Source of the DNA: JBLHGU01 sp047615875
Lineage (GTDB): Bacteria > Pseudomonadota > Gammaproteobacteria > Arenicellales > CAJQKF01
DNA length: 25,587 bases
NCBI GenBank assembly: GCA_047615875.1
Contig: JBLHGU010000059.1
Span: 1 to 25,587, forward strand
Direction: 5' to 3'
Positions 14,713-22,850 of this stretch are shown here, one piece after another. The notes beneath the pieces are model-generated. The model made no database searches. It saw only the letters and a list, made by a program, of their open reading frames with translations, and was not told the origin of the DNA. The translations under genes and the position numbers were made by a program. How positions within the stretch are numbered: position 1 is the stretch's first letter; each line of letters starts with the position of its first letter.

Positions 14713-16155
14713 CTAATGTTTAACTAACTTTGCGGTACTAGCAGTCCAGTCTATATGAAATAAATTTTCGCTTTCCCCGTCGGTGCTTTGAAAACCGTGG
14801 GCGCCAAAATAATCTCGCTGTGCCTGGATTAAATTCGCTGGTAACCGTGCGGTATGATAAGCATCATAGAAGGCCAACGCCGCGCTGAATCCGGCCACAG
14901 GAATACCACACTGAACCGCATGGACAACCAGTTTGCGCAGAGCTGCAACATGCTCAGACAGTTGCCCAGAAAAGTGCTGCGTGCTAAGCAGACCATCTGC
15001 ACAGCCATCGTCACAAGCCACAACAATATCTTCCAATAGCTGCCCGCGAATTATGCAACCTGCGCGCCATCCAGCGGCTATTCTGGATAAATTAAGTTGC
15101 CAGTTATTATGATTAGATGCGGCATCGATTAAATCCAGGCCCTGACAATAGGCGATAACTCTGGCTGCATATAACGCCCGCTCAATTTCCTCTTGAGTCA
15201 GTGTCGAACTCTCTATAGTTTTCGCTTTTTCTTTGGCCACCGTCAATCGAACGCGCTTTTCCTTGAAGGAAGATATCACTCGGGCAAATACTGCCTCGGC
15301 CAGCAAATTAGCTGGAATTCCATATTCAAGTGCTGCCTCGCTGGTCCAACTACCCGTGCCCTTCTGACCTGCTCGGTCGAGGATCAAATCTACAGCAGGC
15401 GTTCCATCATTATCTTCAAGGGTTAAAATATTTGCACTAATTTCCATCAGATAACTCCTAAGCAGTCCTGCATTCCAATCAGAAAACTGCCTGGCAATAG
15501 TTCGACAATCCATGTTCAGCGAATCTCGCATCAAATGATAGGTTTCCGCAATTAGCTGCATGTCGGCATATTCAATTCCATTGTGCACCATCTTAACGAA
15601 ATGGCCAGAACCGCCAGGACCAACCCAATCACTGCAGGCCTCGCCATTATGCTGGGCTGCAATAGAACAAAATAAATCAGCAATAGCCGGCCAGGCTTTA
15701 AACTCACCCCCCGGCATTAAGGCTGGCCCATTACGCGCACCTTCTGCACCACCTGATATGCCACAACCAATAAACGACACTCCCGCCTCGCGACTGGTTT
15801 CAATTCTTCGTTCGGTATCTTTATAAAAACTATTACCCAGGTCGACAACTAAATCGTCTTCATCAAGTAAAGACAATAGCTGTTGTAATACCTGGTCAAT
15901 CGGGCTTCCCGCCTTAATTAGTAGAATCAAACAACGCGGTCGAGCCAGGCTTGCCACTAAATCCGTTATATGGCTAAAAGCGGGCACATTGGAGCCCAGA
16001 ATATTACTTGCACTGGCTAGAAGTTCTTCGTCACGATCGTATATCTGTAGCTGAAACCCTTTGCTAATAATCCTTTGCGCCAGATTGGAACCCATCACAC
16101 CCATACCAATCAAGCCAATGTGAGAGTGTAGTTTGGGGTCAAATTTGCAAGGCAT
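14713..16155 (-). CDS. gnd: 6-phosphogluconate dehydrogenase, decarboxylating
   Basis: A full-length 6PGDH (480 residues from the ATG at 16153-16155; a TTG at 16167 overlapping gntK would add four). It converts 6-phosphogluconate to ribulose 5-phosphate and CO2 in the cytoplasm. Visible marks: GLIGMGVMG at the N-terminus, GISGGAEGARNGPALMPGG, the catalytic block HFVKMVHNGIEYADMQLIAE with Lys188 and Glu195, DRAGQKGTGSWTS in the helical domain and the C-terminal PANLIQAQRDYFGAHGF tail. The loop after the second strand is YDRDEELL, where the E. coli NADP enzyme has FNRSREKT; an acidic residue there suggests NAD rather than NADP. It follows gntK by 4 bases, giving a gluconate-to-ribulose-5-phosphate pair. 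Confidence 0.95.
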   Translation of the reverse strand: MPCKFDPKLHSHIGLIGMGVMGSNLAQRIISKGFQLQIYDRDEELLASASNILGSNVPAFSHITDLVASLARPRCLILLIKAGSPIDQVLQQLLSLLDEDDLVVDLGNSFYKDTERRIETSREAGVSFIGCGISGGAEGARNGPALMPGGEFKAWPAIADLFCSIAAQHNGEACSDWVGPGGSGHFVKMVHNGIEYADMQLIAETYHLMRDSLNMDCRTIARQFSDWNAGLLRSYLMEISANILTLEDNDGTPAVDLILDRAGQKGTGSWTSEAALEYGIPANLLAEAVFARVISSFKEKRVRLTVAKEKAKTIESSTLTQEEIERALYAARVIAYCQGLDLIDAASNHNNWQLNLSRIAAGWRAGCIIRGQLLEDIVVACDDGCADGLLSTQHFSGQLSEHVAALRKLVVHAVQCGIPVAGFSAALAFYDAYHTARLPANLIQAQRDYFGAHGFQSTDGESENLFHIDWTASTAKLVKH

Positions 16156-16159
16156 AGGA

Positions 16160-16690
16160 CTAATCAATTGGTGAGTTATCTAAGAAATGGAGAAATCGCT
16201 GTAAGTTAACTTCTATGGTGTTTTCAAGGTTCAGCTCCTTTACATCCACCTCGGTCGCAGTGGACTCGAGCGTATCGAGTTGACTATCCAGTAAGCTGGC
16301 CGGCATGAAATGATCTGTACGCCTGCCCATACGTTGCAATATGGTTGATCGGCTGCCAAACAAATGTGCAAAGCGTACCTGGTGCTCAATGCCTCGAAAT
16401 ATGTCTCGATAGCTGCTTTTCAGAGCAGAACAAGCCACAACCGCTGTCTGATTGTCCCGCACCACTTGGGTCGCCTGTATTGCAACGGCATTTAACCACG
16501 GTTGTCGATCGGCGTCGGTCAGCGGTTCTCCACGAGACATTTTCTCGATATTCTCGGCGGGATGCAACTGATCACCTTCAATAAATCGGGCACTCAGCCG
16601 ACGACATAGTGATTGCCCGAAGGTTGATTTTCCGCAACCAGAAACACCCATTACAACGATAACAACTGGTACAGAAAAGGCCATATTCAT
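16160..16690 (-). CDS. gntK: Gluconokinase
   Basis: A 176-residue GntK-type kinase that phosphorylates D-gluconate at C6 using ATP. The P-loop GVSGCGKST is at 15-23, followed by EGDQLHPAENIEKMSRGEPL (38-57), DADRQPWL, ACSALKSSYRD and HFMPASLLDSQLDTLE, all diagnostic. Either ATG at 16690 or the in-frame ATG at 16684 could be the start; both precede the first strand. It is the first gene of the minus-strand sugar-acid run and is divergent from the UxaA/GarD-family dehydratase across 86 bases, which must hold both promoters. Its product is the substrate of the 6-phosphogluconate dehydrogenase encoded 4 bases downstream. Confidence 0.95.
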   Translation of the reverse strand: MNMAFSVPVVIVVMGVSGCGKSTFGQSLCRRLSARFIEGDQLHPAENIEKMSRGEPLTDADRQPWLNAVAIQATQVVRDNQTAVVACSALKSSYRDIFRGIEHQVRFAHLFGSRSTILQRMGRRTDHFMPASLLDSQLDTLESTATEVDVKELNLENTIEVNLQRFLHFLDNSPID

Positions 16691-16776
16691 GGATTTATAA
16701 AATACAACGCCAACAGGTCGTCAGTAGATGAAAATCAAGCTAATATGAAGAGAAGACAAATGCCTATTCTACTCTA
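16691..16776. promoter_or_regulatory. 86-base divergent control region between gntK and the UxaA-like gene
   Basis: It must contain promoters for both directions. I found no convincing palindrome, no GntR gluconate-operator-like ATGTTACCGGTAACAT sequence and no clear -35/-10 pairs. A five-codon reading frame (ATG at 16760, encoding MPILL) preceded by GAGAAG ends in TAATG, overlapping the ATG of the UxaA-like gene; the latter has no ribosome site of its own, so translational coupling is possible. Confidence 0.35.
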
Positions 16777-18300
16777 ATGAACTCAAGACACACTCCATTT
16801 ATAAAGCTTAATCCTATCGATAACGTGGTAGTTTCTATTACATCTCTTGGACTTGGCGCCCGGGTCGAAGGCATTGATGTTTTGGACAATATTGCTCCAG
16901 GTCATAAGATTGCTATTGAATCCATAGCTGAGGGTGCTCAGATTACAAAATACGGCCAGGTAATTGGTTTCGCCAAACATGCCATAAGTGCCGGGCAACA
17001 TGTACATGACCACAACATAGAGTTCCGTCAATCGCGACCTGAGCATATGATTGGCAAAGGTATCAAAGACATCACTTCTGTGCCCGAACCCGATCGCCAA
17101 CAGTTTATGGGTTTTAATCGCGGCAATGATCAGTATGGAACGCGTAACTTCATTGCCATTCTGACTAGCGTAAATTGCTCCGCCACCGCGGCGCACAATA
17201 TTGCCAGAGCATTCGATAACAATACGTTGTCTGCATTTAAGAATGTCGATGGCGTCGCCTCTTTTACTCACAGCACCGGCTGCGGCATGGACAAATCCGG
17301 CGATGGCTATGCCAATCTTCAGCGGGTACTCTGGGGCTACGCCAGTCACCCAAATTGTGGTGGTGTACTGATGGTAGGGCTTGGTTGTGAGACTAACCAG
17401 ATTGATGAAATTTTAGAACGTTATCAACTAAAAGATAACGCAAGATTCCGCTCCATGAACATTCAGGATCAGGGTGGTCTTAGAAAAACCATAGAGCACG
17501 GCACATCTATTGTGCAAGAGATGCTCTCGGAGATTGATAAAAACCAACGAGAACCCTGCCCCATATCAGGATTAACTCTGGGCCTGCAGTGCGGTGGATC
17601 AGACGCATGGTCCGGTATAACCGCCAACCCAGCCCTGGGCTATGCCTCTGATTTACTCATTCGCGGTGGGGGCACCGCAGTGCTAGCAGAAACGCCGGAA
17701 ATATATGGCGCAGAACATTTGCTCACCAGACGAGCACGCAGTGAAAAAGTAGCACAGGAGTTAATGGACAGAATTAGCTGGTGGGAGGATTACACCAGTC
17801 GCAATTTTGGATCTATGGATAACAATCCATCCCACGGCAATAAACGCGGTGGTCTCTCAACCATTCTGGAAAAATCACTTGGAGCCGTAGCCAAAAGTGG
17901 CACTCTGCCTATGGAAGCAGTTTATCGTTATGGGGAGCCTATCAAGCACAAAGGTTTCGTTATGATGGACAGTCCCGGTTACGATCCTGCGTCCATCACG
18001 GGGCAGATTGCCTCGGGCTGCAACATTGTGGCATTCACGACAGGGCGTGGTAGTGTCTATGGTTCCAAACCGGCACCATCAATCAAAATCGCCACCAACA
18101 CCCCTATGTTTTCAAGAATGCAGGAAGACATGGATATTAATGCTGGTTTGATTCTTGATGGTGAAGCCAGTATCGCAGAAATTGGCGAAAATATTCTGAA
18201 TCTACTCATTGATGTCGCTTCCGGCAAACCTTCCTTAAGCGAGTCACAGGGGCTGGGTGATCATGAGTTCATTCCCTGGCAGATTGGCGCGGTTATGTAG
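16777..18300 (+). CDS. UxaA/GarD-family sugar-acid dehydratase (altronate/galactarate dehydratase-like)
   Basis: A 507-residue lyase made of an N-terminal SAF domain (about 8-85, FIKLNPIDNVVVS to HVHDHNIEF) and the large C-terminal dehydratase domain, as in E. coli UxaA (495) and GarD (523). Conserved cysteines likely to hold metal are in SVNCSA (Cys134), STGCGM (Cys169) and GLGCE (Cys204); LQCGGSDAWSGITANPALG, NKRGGLSTILEKSLGA and FTTGRGSVYG are family hallmarks. The family removes water from aldonates or aldarates (altronate, galactarate) in the cytoplasm; 3-sulfolactate sulfo-lyase SuyAB is a split relative. Sequence features are mixed between UxaA and GarD, so I leave the substrate open. 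It is divergent from gntK and convergent with the CotH gene. Confidence 0.87.
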   Translation: MNSRHTPFIKLNPIDNVVVSITSLGLGARVEGIDVLDNIAPGHKIAIESIAEGAQITKYGQVIGFAKHAISAGQHVHDHNIEFRQSRPEHMIGKGIKDITSVPEPDRQQFMGFNRGNDQYGTRNFIAILTSVNCSATAAHNIARAFDNNTLSAFKNVDGVASFTHSTGCGMDKSGDGYANLQRVLWGYASHPNCGGVLMVGLGCETNQIDEILERYQLKDNARFRSMNIQDQGGLRKTIEHGTSIVQEMLSEIDKNQREPCPISGLTLGLQCGGSDAWSGITANPALGYASDLLIRGGGTAVLAETPEIYGAEHLLTRRARSEKVAQELMDRISWWEDYTSRNFGSMDNNPSHGNKRGGLSTILEKSLGAVAKSGTLPMEAVYRYGEPIKHKGFVMMDSPGYDPASITGQIASGCNIVAFTTGRGSVYGSKPAPSIKIATNTPMFSRMQEDMDINAGLILDGEASIAEIGENILNLLIDVASGKPSLSESQGLGDHEFIPWQIGAVM

Positions 18301-18368
18301 AGAATTATTGGACTGTCGTCGCCTGCCCAACCGAGGGTGACTTAAGTCCAGATGTTCTGACTAATTCT

Positions 18369-19682
18369 TTACTCGGACAGTTCCGTCTGATACTTATCAA
18401 TATTTAGTAATAAACTCTGCTCTCTGGCAGACCGGGCCTCAAGCAATTTGTCTACAGCCTGATCAAAATAGTGGTTGATATAATTAGCCAATAGAACACT
18501 GTTTGCAGGCAAGCTTTCAAAGCCCATCGCAACTAGAATCTCTGTGCTGATTAATTTTTCTAACAATTTCCGTTTAGTGATGTTCAGGGCCCGCGTAAAA
18601 TTTTCCCTTGAAAGCGAGCCACTCAAGAGAGTTTCTATTTTATTTACAAACCGATTAAACAAAACCGGGTTAGATAACATTTTTTTGCCCAATTCGGATT
18701 CAATGCAGTAGGAAAGATTCCAGGGGTCTGTGTATGCGTATTTCCCATCCCAATGGCATTTAGAAAAAATGTCATCCGGGTCCCACTTAAAAATACGGTA
18801 GATATAATCCGGGTATCCTTGAATTCTCTTTCGTGGGTACTGTGAAAACCAAATCTCATCCACATTATCACCATTTTCAACTATCGAAACAGAAGCCAGG
18901 TGCCTAAGGTATTGATCAACGTCTAGAGTTTTTTCCAGTCCTGTTACAAACTTATCTCCATCGACTAACATCAGCTTTCTAAACGCAAAGATATAGTCAA
19001 GTTCAGCTATTAGTCGTGTAGTAGAGGTTGATTGAACAAAAACGGTGGTTTCGGGTAGATGGAAGTCTCGGCGTAAGATCGACAGTGGCTTAATTGAGTT
19101 TTTCGCAAGTCTGTCTGTAGCCTTTTCCAGTAGGATGTATAAGCCTTGAGACTTTTTGTTTATGGAAACTTCGATCAGGCTAAATCGAAATGGAAACAAA
19201 CCGAGCTCGTTCCAAAGCTGAAACATGGTCAGCGTACGCAAGTAAGACTCATCCTGGCACATACTATTTAGATAGTATTTTCTTACTCCAAAATCTGGCC
19301 ACATTAAGCTGAGATCACTGGCAGAAACATCAAGAACGTAATGTTTACGCGCGCAGCTTATTGAACCTTTGCCACGAATATGTGCAGTCACCTGCACCGG
19401 CTCGCTAGATAGATTGGTCGTCAGTTTAGACTCAAAGTCTTCTTTACTGCCTTTCTCGATCAATTGCGAATATTTATTCAGCTTTTCCGCGTCAAATTCA
19501 AAGTGCAATTGACGGACGGTCTGATTGCCTGTCAATAAACCGGTCGCGTGTTGAATAACTTCCGCATCTGAATTCTGCGTAGTAGCCTCTGCGACAGGTA
19601 CAAAAAAAATCCCAATCATCAAAAAGAATTTCAGGCTTCTACAAATATTGACCTTATCAGTCAATAAACAATCTCGAAACAC
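18369..19682 (-). CDS. CotH-like kinase family protein, secreted (CotH-1)
   Basis: A 437-residue CotH-superfamily protein, an atypical protein-kinase-like fold first known from spore coats. Residues 17-33 (LKFFLMIGIFFVPVAEA) look like a signal peptide, so it should act in the periplasm. Start is uncertain: GTG at 19682, or an in-frame TTG at codon 7; neither has a strong ribosome site. Visible CotH features: HIRGKGS (101-107) with Lys113 in RKHYVLDV, DFGVRKYYLNSMCQDESYLR (130-149), VSINKKSQGLYILLEK (172-187), LDVDQYLRHLASVSIVENGD (253-272) and FKWDPDDIF (298-306), the place of the acidic metal-binding residues. It lies 27 bases after the DUF4956 gene in a run VTC-DUF4956-CotH. Target protein or glycan unknown. 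Confidence 0.8.
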   Translation of the reverse strand: MFRDCLLTDKVNICRSLKFFLMIGIFFVPVAEATTQNSDAEVIQHATGLLTGNQTVRQLHFEFDAEKLNKYSQLIEKGSKEDFESKLTTNLSSEPVQVTAHIRGKGSISCARKHYVLDVSASDLSLMWPDFGVRKYYLNSMCQDESYLRTLTMFQLWNELGLFPFRFSLIEVSINKKSQGLYILLEKATDRLAKNSIKPLSILRRDFHLPETTVFVQSTSTTRLIAELDYIFAFRKLMLVDGDKFVTGLEKTLDVDQYLRHLASVSIVENGDNVDEIWFSQYPRKRIQGYPDYIYRIFKWDPDDIFSKCHWDGKYAYTDPWNLSYCIESELGKKMLSNPVLFNRFVNKIETLLSGSLSRENFTRALNITKRKLLEKLISTEILVAMGFESLPANSVLLANYINHYFDQAVDKLLEARSAREQSLLLNIDKYQTELSE

Positions 19683-19709
19683 TGTTTATCTTGCAGTTAA
19701 AAATTAAAT

Positions 19710-20420
19710 TTACAGGGTGGCCTGCTTATTTAGATAGATATTTATATCCTTCGGATTTATCAGGTCCTCCACCAGACTCTGGAGTTCTACCGCATCACAA
19801 TTCTTGAAACTTGAAAAACTATAAGACAGCACTGAGTTGTCTTCTGATTTTGACAAGCTTTCTAATTTCGCCTGAACCAGGTATTGATTCATCAACTTTT
19901 TCAACTCTTCGCTTTTGCCCCCATAAGTCGCTGTGGGGACAGTCATAATTAATAGGCCATTCTCTGTTGCACGATAGACCATTTGAAAGCCTATTTTCTG
20001 AATGATCAATGCAAGTGTGGCAAAACCCAACAAAATTGCTAGAAAGTACATACTAAATGTCGCGGCTGCTATGGAAGAGCCAATCACCAACATGATAAAG
20101 CCAATTTCTTCGGGCTCTTTTATTGGTGTACGAAACCTAACAATAGATAGCGCACCCAAAAGCCCTAGCGAAAGCGGCAATGAAAATTGTATGCAAATAA
20201 ATATCGCTGTAACGGACATACCCAGAAGAGGAAATGCTCGGTGAATCTGACTACCAGTAGCGCGACTGCCGTAAAATCTCAAATATAAAACCGAGATATA
20301 AAACGAACTCAGCAATGAAACGGTCATCACCATAATAAAACCAACAGCACCGATTTCTTCTATACCAGAACCACCCAGTTCGAGCAGACCTTGTAGGGAA
20401 ATATTGTTACTCTGTTCCAA
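19710..20420 (-). CDS. DUF4956 membrane protein
   Basis: A 236-residue inner-membrane protein. Hydrophobic segments lie at about 25-48, 66-90 and 107-145 (the last probably two helices), followed by a soluble C-terminal domain of about 90 residues. Between helices sits ALSIVRFRTPIKEPEEIGF (90-108), the signature of DUF4956, an arginine- and glutamate-rich loop that could bind phosphate or polyphosphate. DUF4956 has no established function that I know of; from memory it is repeatedly found beside VTC-domain and CotH genes, as here. It lies 62 bases after the VTC gene and 27 before CotH-1. A role as membrane partner or channel for the polyphosphate polymerase is an inference. Confidence 0.88.
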   Translation of the reverse strand: MEQSNNISLQGLLELGGSGIEEIGAVGFIMVMTVSLLSSFYISVLYLRFYGSRATGSQIHRAFPLLGMSVTAIFICIQFSLPLSLGLLGALSIVRFRTPIKEPEEIGFIMLVIGSSIAAATFSMYFLAILLGFATLALIIQKIGFQMVYRATENGLLIMTVPTATYGGKSEELKKLMNQYLVQAKLESLSKSEDNSVLSYSFSSFKNCDAVELQSLVEDLINPKDINIYLNKQATL

Positions 20421-20482
20421 TGATTGCTCCGTGTCGAAGTTCCAGCAGTACTGGGAAGTTAAATAAGAAGTTGCACATAATT

Positions 20483-21175
20483 TTAGCGGGGATCGAAGGT
20501 CATATTATGCGATCGTGCCATACATGACAGGTATTTGGAAAATGATGCTTTTCGCAAACCAAGGGTGATCAGAGGCGACAAATTTTGCTGCAAAAAACTT
20601 TCCTTGCCTTTTATTTCTACCACTGCCAATTGTAGAGTACTGGCGCCGCCTGATGGAAGTAGCAAACGATTCACTCGCGGCGAGCGAATGTCACTATCCA
20701 CTGATATCCGGGTTTGATAAACCGGATCGACAAATCGTTGTCGTTTGTATTGAATTAATATAGTCGGAAATATTGGTTGCGGCGATATGAAACCCATTTC
20801 GGCCAGCGTTTGTTCAACATTCAACAAACGAGAATCTTCAAGCGGAAGAGTGTCCAGTAGTTCGGGGGAGAATTTAAATGGCGTTCTGGGCTTAAGGCGC
20901 TGAGAACCAAAGCGCTTCTTATTCTCCAGATAGGCAACTCGCGAAAATTCCTTAGTTTGCGTATCTTTGTACCAGCGAATTCTAATTTTGTTTTTGTAAA
21001 AGTCGCTATTGATTTTCTCATCGAGAAAGTGCAACGAAGTCGAGTCGAAATATATGCTAGAAATTGTCGCAGATTGAAATACTGGATCAGGATTACATCG
21101 CGCCTTTAGAAACTCGAGCACAAATGACAATCGGTGATTCGGTATTACGTATTTAAGTTCGAATTCCAACGTCAA
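20483..21175 (-). CDS. VTC-domain polyphosphate polymerase-like protein
   Basis: A 230-residue single VTC domain of the triphosphate-tunnel metalloenzyme (TTM) fold, the fold of the yeast Vtc4 polyphosphate polymerase that builds polyphosphate from ATP. Tunnel residues are present: LEFELKY at 3-9, YFDS at 42-45, KIRIRWYK at 63-70, LENKKR at 83-88, YKRQRF at 143-148, RISVDSDI at 156-163, the acidic EIKG at 187-190, and RK at 208-209 with FSKYL. No SPX domain or membrane helix is attached, unlike yeast; the neighbouring DUF4956 may supply the membrane part. The start is unclear: TTG at 21175, another TTG two codons later, or a CTG upstream; no ATG precedes LEFELKY. Divergent from CotH-2 by 56 bases. 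Confidence 0.87.
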   Translation of the reverse strand: MTLEFELKYVIPNHRLSFVLEFLKARCNPDPVFQSATISSIYFDSTSLHFLDEKINSDFYKNKIRIRWYKDTQTKEFSRVAYLENKKRFGSQRLKPRTPFKFSPELLDTLPLEDSRLLNVEQTLAEMGFISPQPIFPTILIQYKRQRFVDPVYQTRISVDSDIRSPRVNRLLLPSGGASTLQLAVVEIKGKESFLQQNLSPLITLGLRKASFSKYLSCMARSHNMTFDPR

Positions 21176-21231
21176 GTCAGGTAAATTAGCCAGCCGTGAT
21201 TATAAACCAGATACGAATCTTTTAGCCTTAT

Positions 21232-22728
21232 ATGTTCCGGTCATATAAATTTAATTCCACCGTCTACAATAGCCTGTTGCTGGCACTGATTATAGCTATT
21301 GCATTCATCGGCACCGTGCTAGAGGGAGGGAGTTATTTCAGTAGTTTTAAGCAACTACTCCGCAATCCTAGCCTGCCTGAAGCCATGCTGAGATCTGGAA
21401 CCACAGGCAAGGTCTTGCGTAATCAGAATATGGTGTTTCTTGAAGACAATATAAAAGACTTAAGCGACGCATATGATTCGGTGGTACCGGTCACTGAGAC
21501 TCAAGCATTTCGAAAAAAGCGCAAGCCAACGGCGTTTCAGTATCGGGCCAATCCCAACGGTGCTAAAACGCTGCCAAGTAGTCTACAGATTCCGACCACT
21601 ACAGAGCTGCCCCATATTGTTCTGAAAGTCCCACACAATGCGCTGCTTCCAGCTTTCCGAGGGTTGTTCTCTGAAGTTGAAGATGCCAATGCCAGTAATC
21701 AAAAACCAGCTACCATAAGTATTTTTAGAGCCGGACAATTAGTCTCAGCAGAAAATGCAGGCATTAGATTAGATGGCGTTAAGAGCTTACGAGAACGCCA
21801 AAAAGACTCCAAAGAACAGAGCTTTCGAATAGTCTTTAGAGAAGATTTTGGCAAGGCAAGTCTTTCGTCGAATACAATATTTTCGAACAAAATTGTCCGC
21901 AAAGTGGAAAGCTTGATTATTGATCAAGTGAATCCACTGAAGAAATTTGTCGCCTTGAAACTTGCCAGGCAGGCGGGTCTTTTAGTGCCGGAGCATGCGT
22001 TGGCCGAAGTGAGCTTTAATGGAGAAAAGTTGGGTGTACGACTGATCCGTGAAGAGGTCAATCTTGAGCAATGGCAAAATAGATTGGGCCACTCAAATTT
22101 TGATTTCTATCGATTTGGTGACGAGTCCTGGGAGTATTCCTATCGATATTACCGACAGGTGCGAGACTGGCTTGGAAAATTTAGCACGACAGTAAATAGA
22201 CCGTTAGCCCAGCAATTTATTGATGTTGAAGGTCTTTCTCGTGCCGTGATCTTCATGATGTATTGTGGTTCGAGTGATTTAAATGATTGGGCCCTGGTTC
22301 GTGATCGCAACGAATCCGTCCGTTGGCAGTGGATTTTATGGAATTTTGATTCCTGTTTTAGTGACCGGCGGAATACATCCATAAGTACTTTGTCTGAACA
22401 GAACTGGATGGAAAACCTAATTCACCAGGATAGCCGAACAGGAAAATGGGCGGCAATACACAATGACATCCGACTTCTGTACTTCGTCAACCTGCTAAAT
22501 AATGACCCCGATTATTGGAACTATTTTAAAGACTTATTTACGCACATGTTGCACAACGAACTTTCCGAACTTGAGACTATTAGAATGCTGGCGCAGGAGA
22601 GCCTTCCCTCTATTACAGACAAGTACTATGAAACAGGTCATCAACCGGTATCCGGCGACGAAATTCTGCAGTTTCTAAAACATCGTCCACGCTACATTTT
22701 AGAAAATCTGCTTAAATCCACCCTATAA
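21232..22728 (+). CDS. CotH-like kinase family protein, membrane-anchored (CotH-2)
   Basis: A 498-residue protein with one hydrophobic helix near the N-terminus (about 13-30, NSLLLALIIAIAFIGTVLEG) that should act as an uncleaved anchor, leaving the bulk in the periplasm. After a poorly conserved linker (35-125) comes a CotH-like domain: GIRLDGVKSLRERQ (177-190), SFRIVFREDFG (197-207), EVSFNGEKLGVRLIREEV (259-276), CGSSDLNDWALVRD (345-358) and WILWNFDSCF (367-376), where the Asp is in the position of the metal-binding acid of CotH kinases. It is clearly diverged from CotH-1 in the same locus and could be a pseudokinase. It is divergent from the VTC gene with 56 bases between, suggesting a shared control region. 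Confidence 0.75.
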   Translation: MFRSYKFNSTVYNSLLLALIIAIAFIGTVLEGGSYFSSFKQLLRNPSLPEAMLRSGTTGKVLRNQNMVFLEDNIKDLSDAYDSVVPVTETQAFRKKRKPTAFQYRANPNGAKTLPSSLQIPTTTELPHIVLKVPHNALLPAFRGLFSEVEDANASNQKPATISIFRAGQLVSAENAGIRLDGVKSLRERQKDSKEQSFRIVFREDFGKASLSSNTIFSNKIVRKVESLIIDQVNPLKKFVALKLARQAGLLVPEHALAEVSFNGEKLGVRLIREEVNLEQWQNRLGHSNFDFYRFGDESWEYSYRYYRQVRDWLGKFSTTVNRPLAQQFIDVEGLSRAVIFMMYCGSSDLNDWALVRDRNESVRWQWILWNFDSCFSDRRNTSISTLSEQNWMENLIHQDSRTGKWAAIHNDIRLLYFVNLLNNDPDYWNYFKDLFTHMLHNELSELETIRMLAQESLPSITDKYYETGHQPVSGDEILQFLKHRPRYILENLLKSTL

Positions 22729-22850
22729 AAATTAGATTAAGTTTCTTATTTCTGCTAAATCACCTGCGGACTCAGCACTTTACGAGACGGCTTGGAACCT
22801 CAGCACAGGTTTACAGTCCAAATTAGAAGCCTCTTCTACGGACATTCCAC
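22729..22850. other. 122-base intergenic gap
   Basis: Lies between CotH-2 and the DUF255 gene, both on the plus strand. No clear hairpin with T-run, operator or small ORF with a ribosome site was found. It may hold the promoter of the DUF255 gene. Confidence 0.4.

Noticed and set aside
16783..17349. 188-codon minus-strand frame inside the UxaA-like gene
   Set aside because: Long but fully antisense to the conserved SAF and metal-binding segments, with no family resemblance of its own.
18301..18368. TGGACT...AGTCCA inverted repeat in the convergent gap after the UxaA-like gene
   Set aside because: Arms are only 6 bases with a loop of about 30 and no T-run; too weak to call a terminator.
19648..19664. 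RutR-like palindrome TTGACCTTATCAGTCAA
   Set aside because: The gap between half sites is 7 rather than 6 bases and the inner CA/TG bases do not match; it lies within the CotH-1 coding start, away from purine genes.
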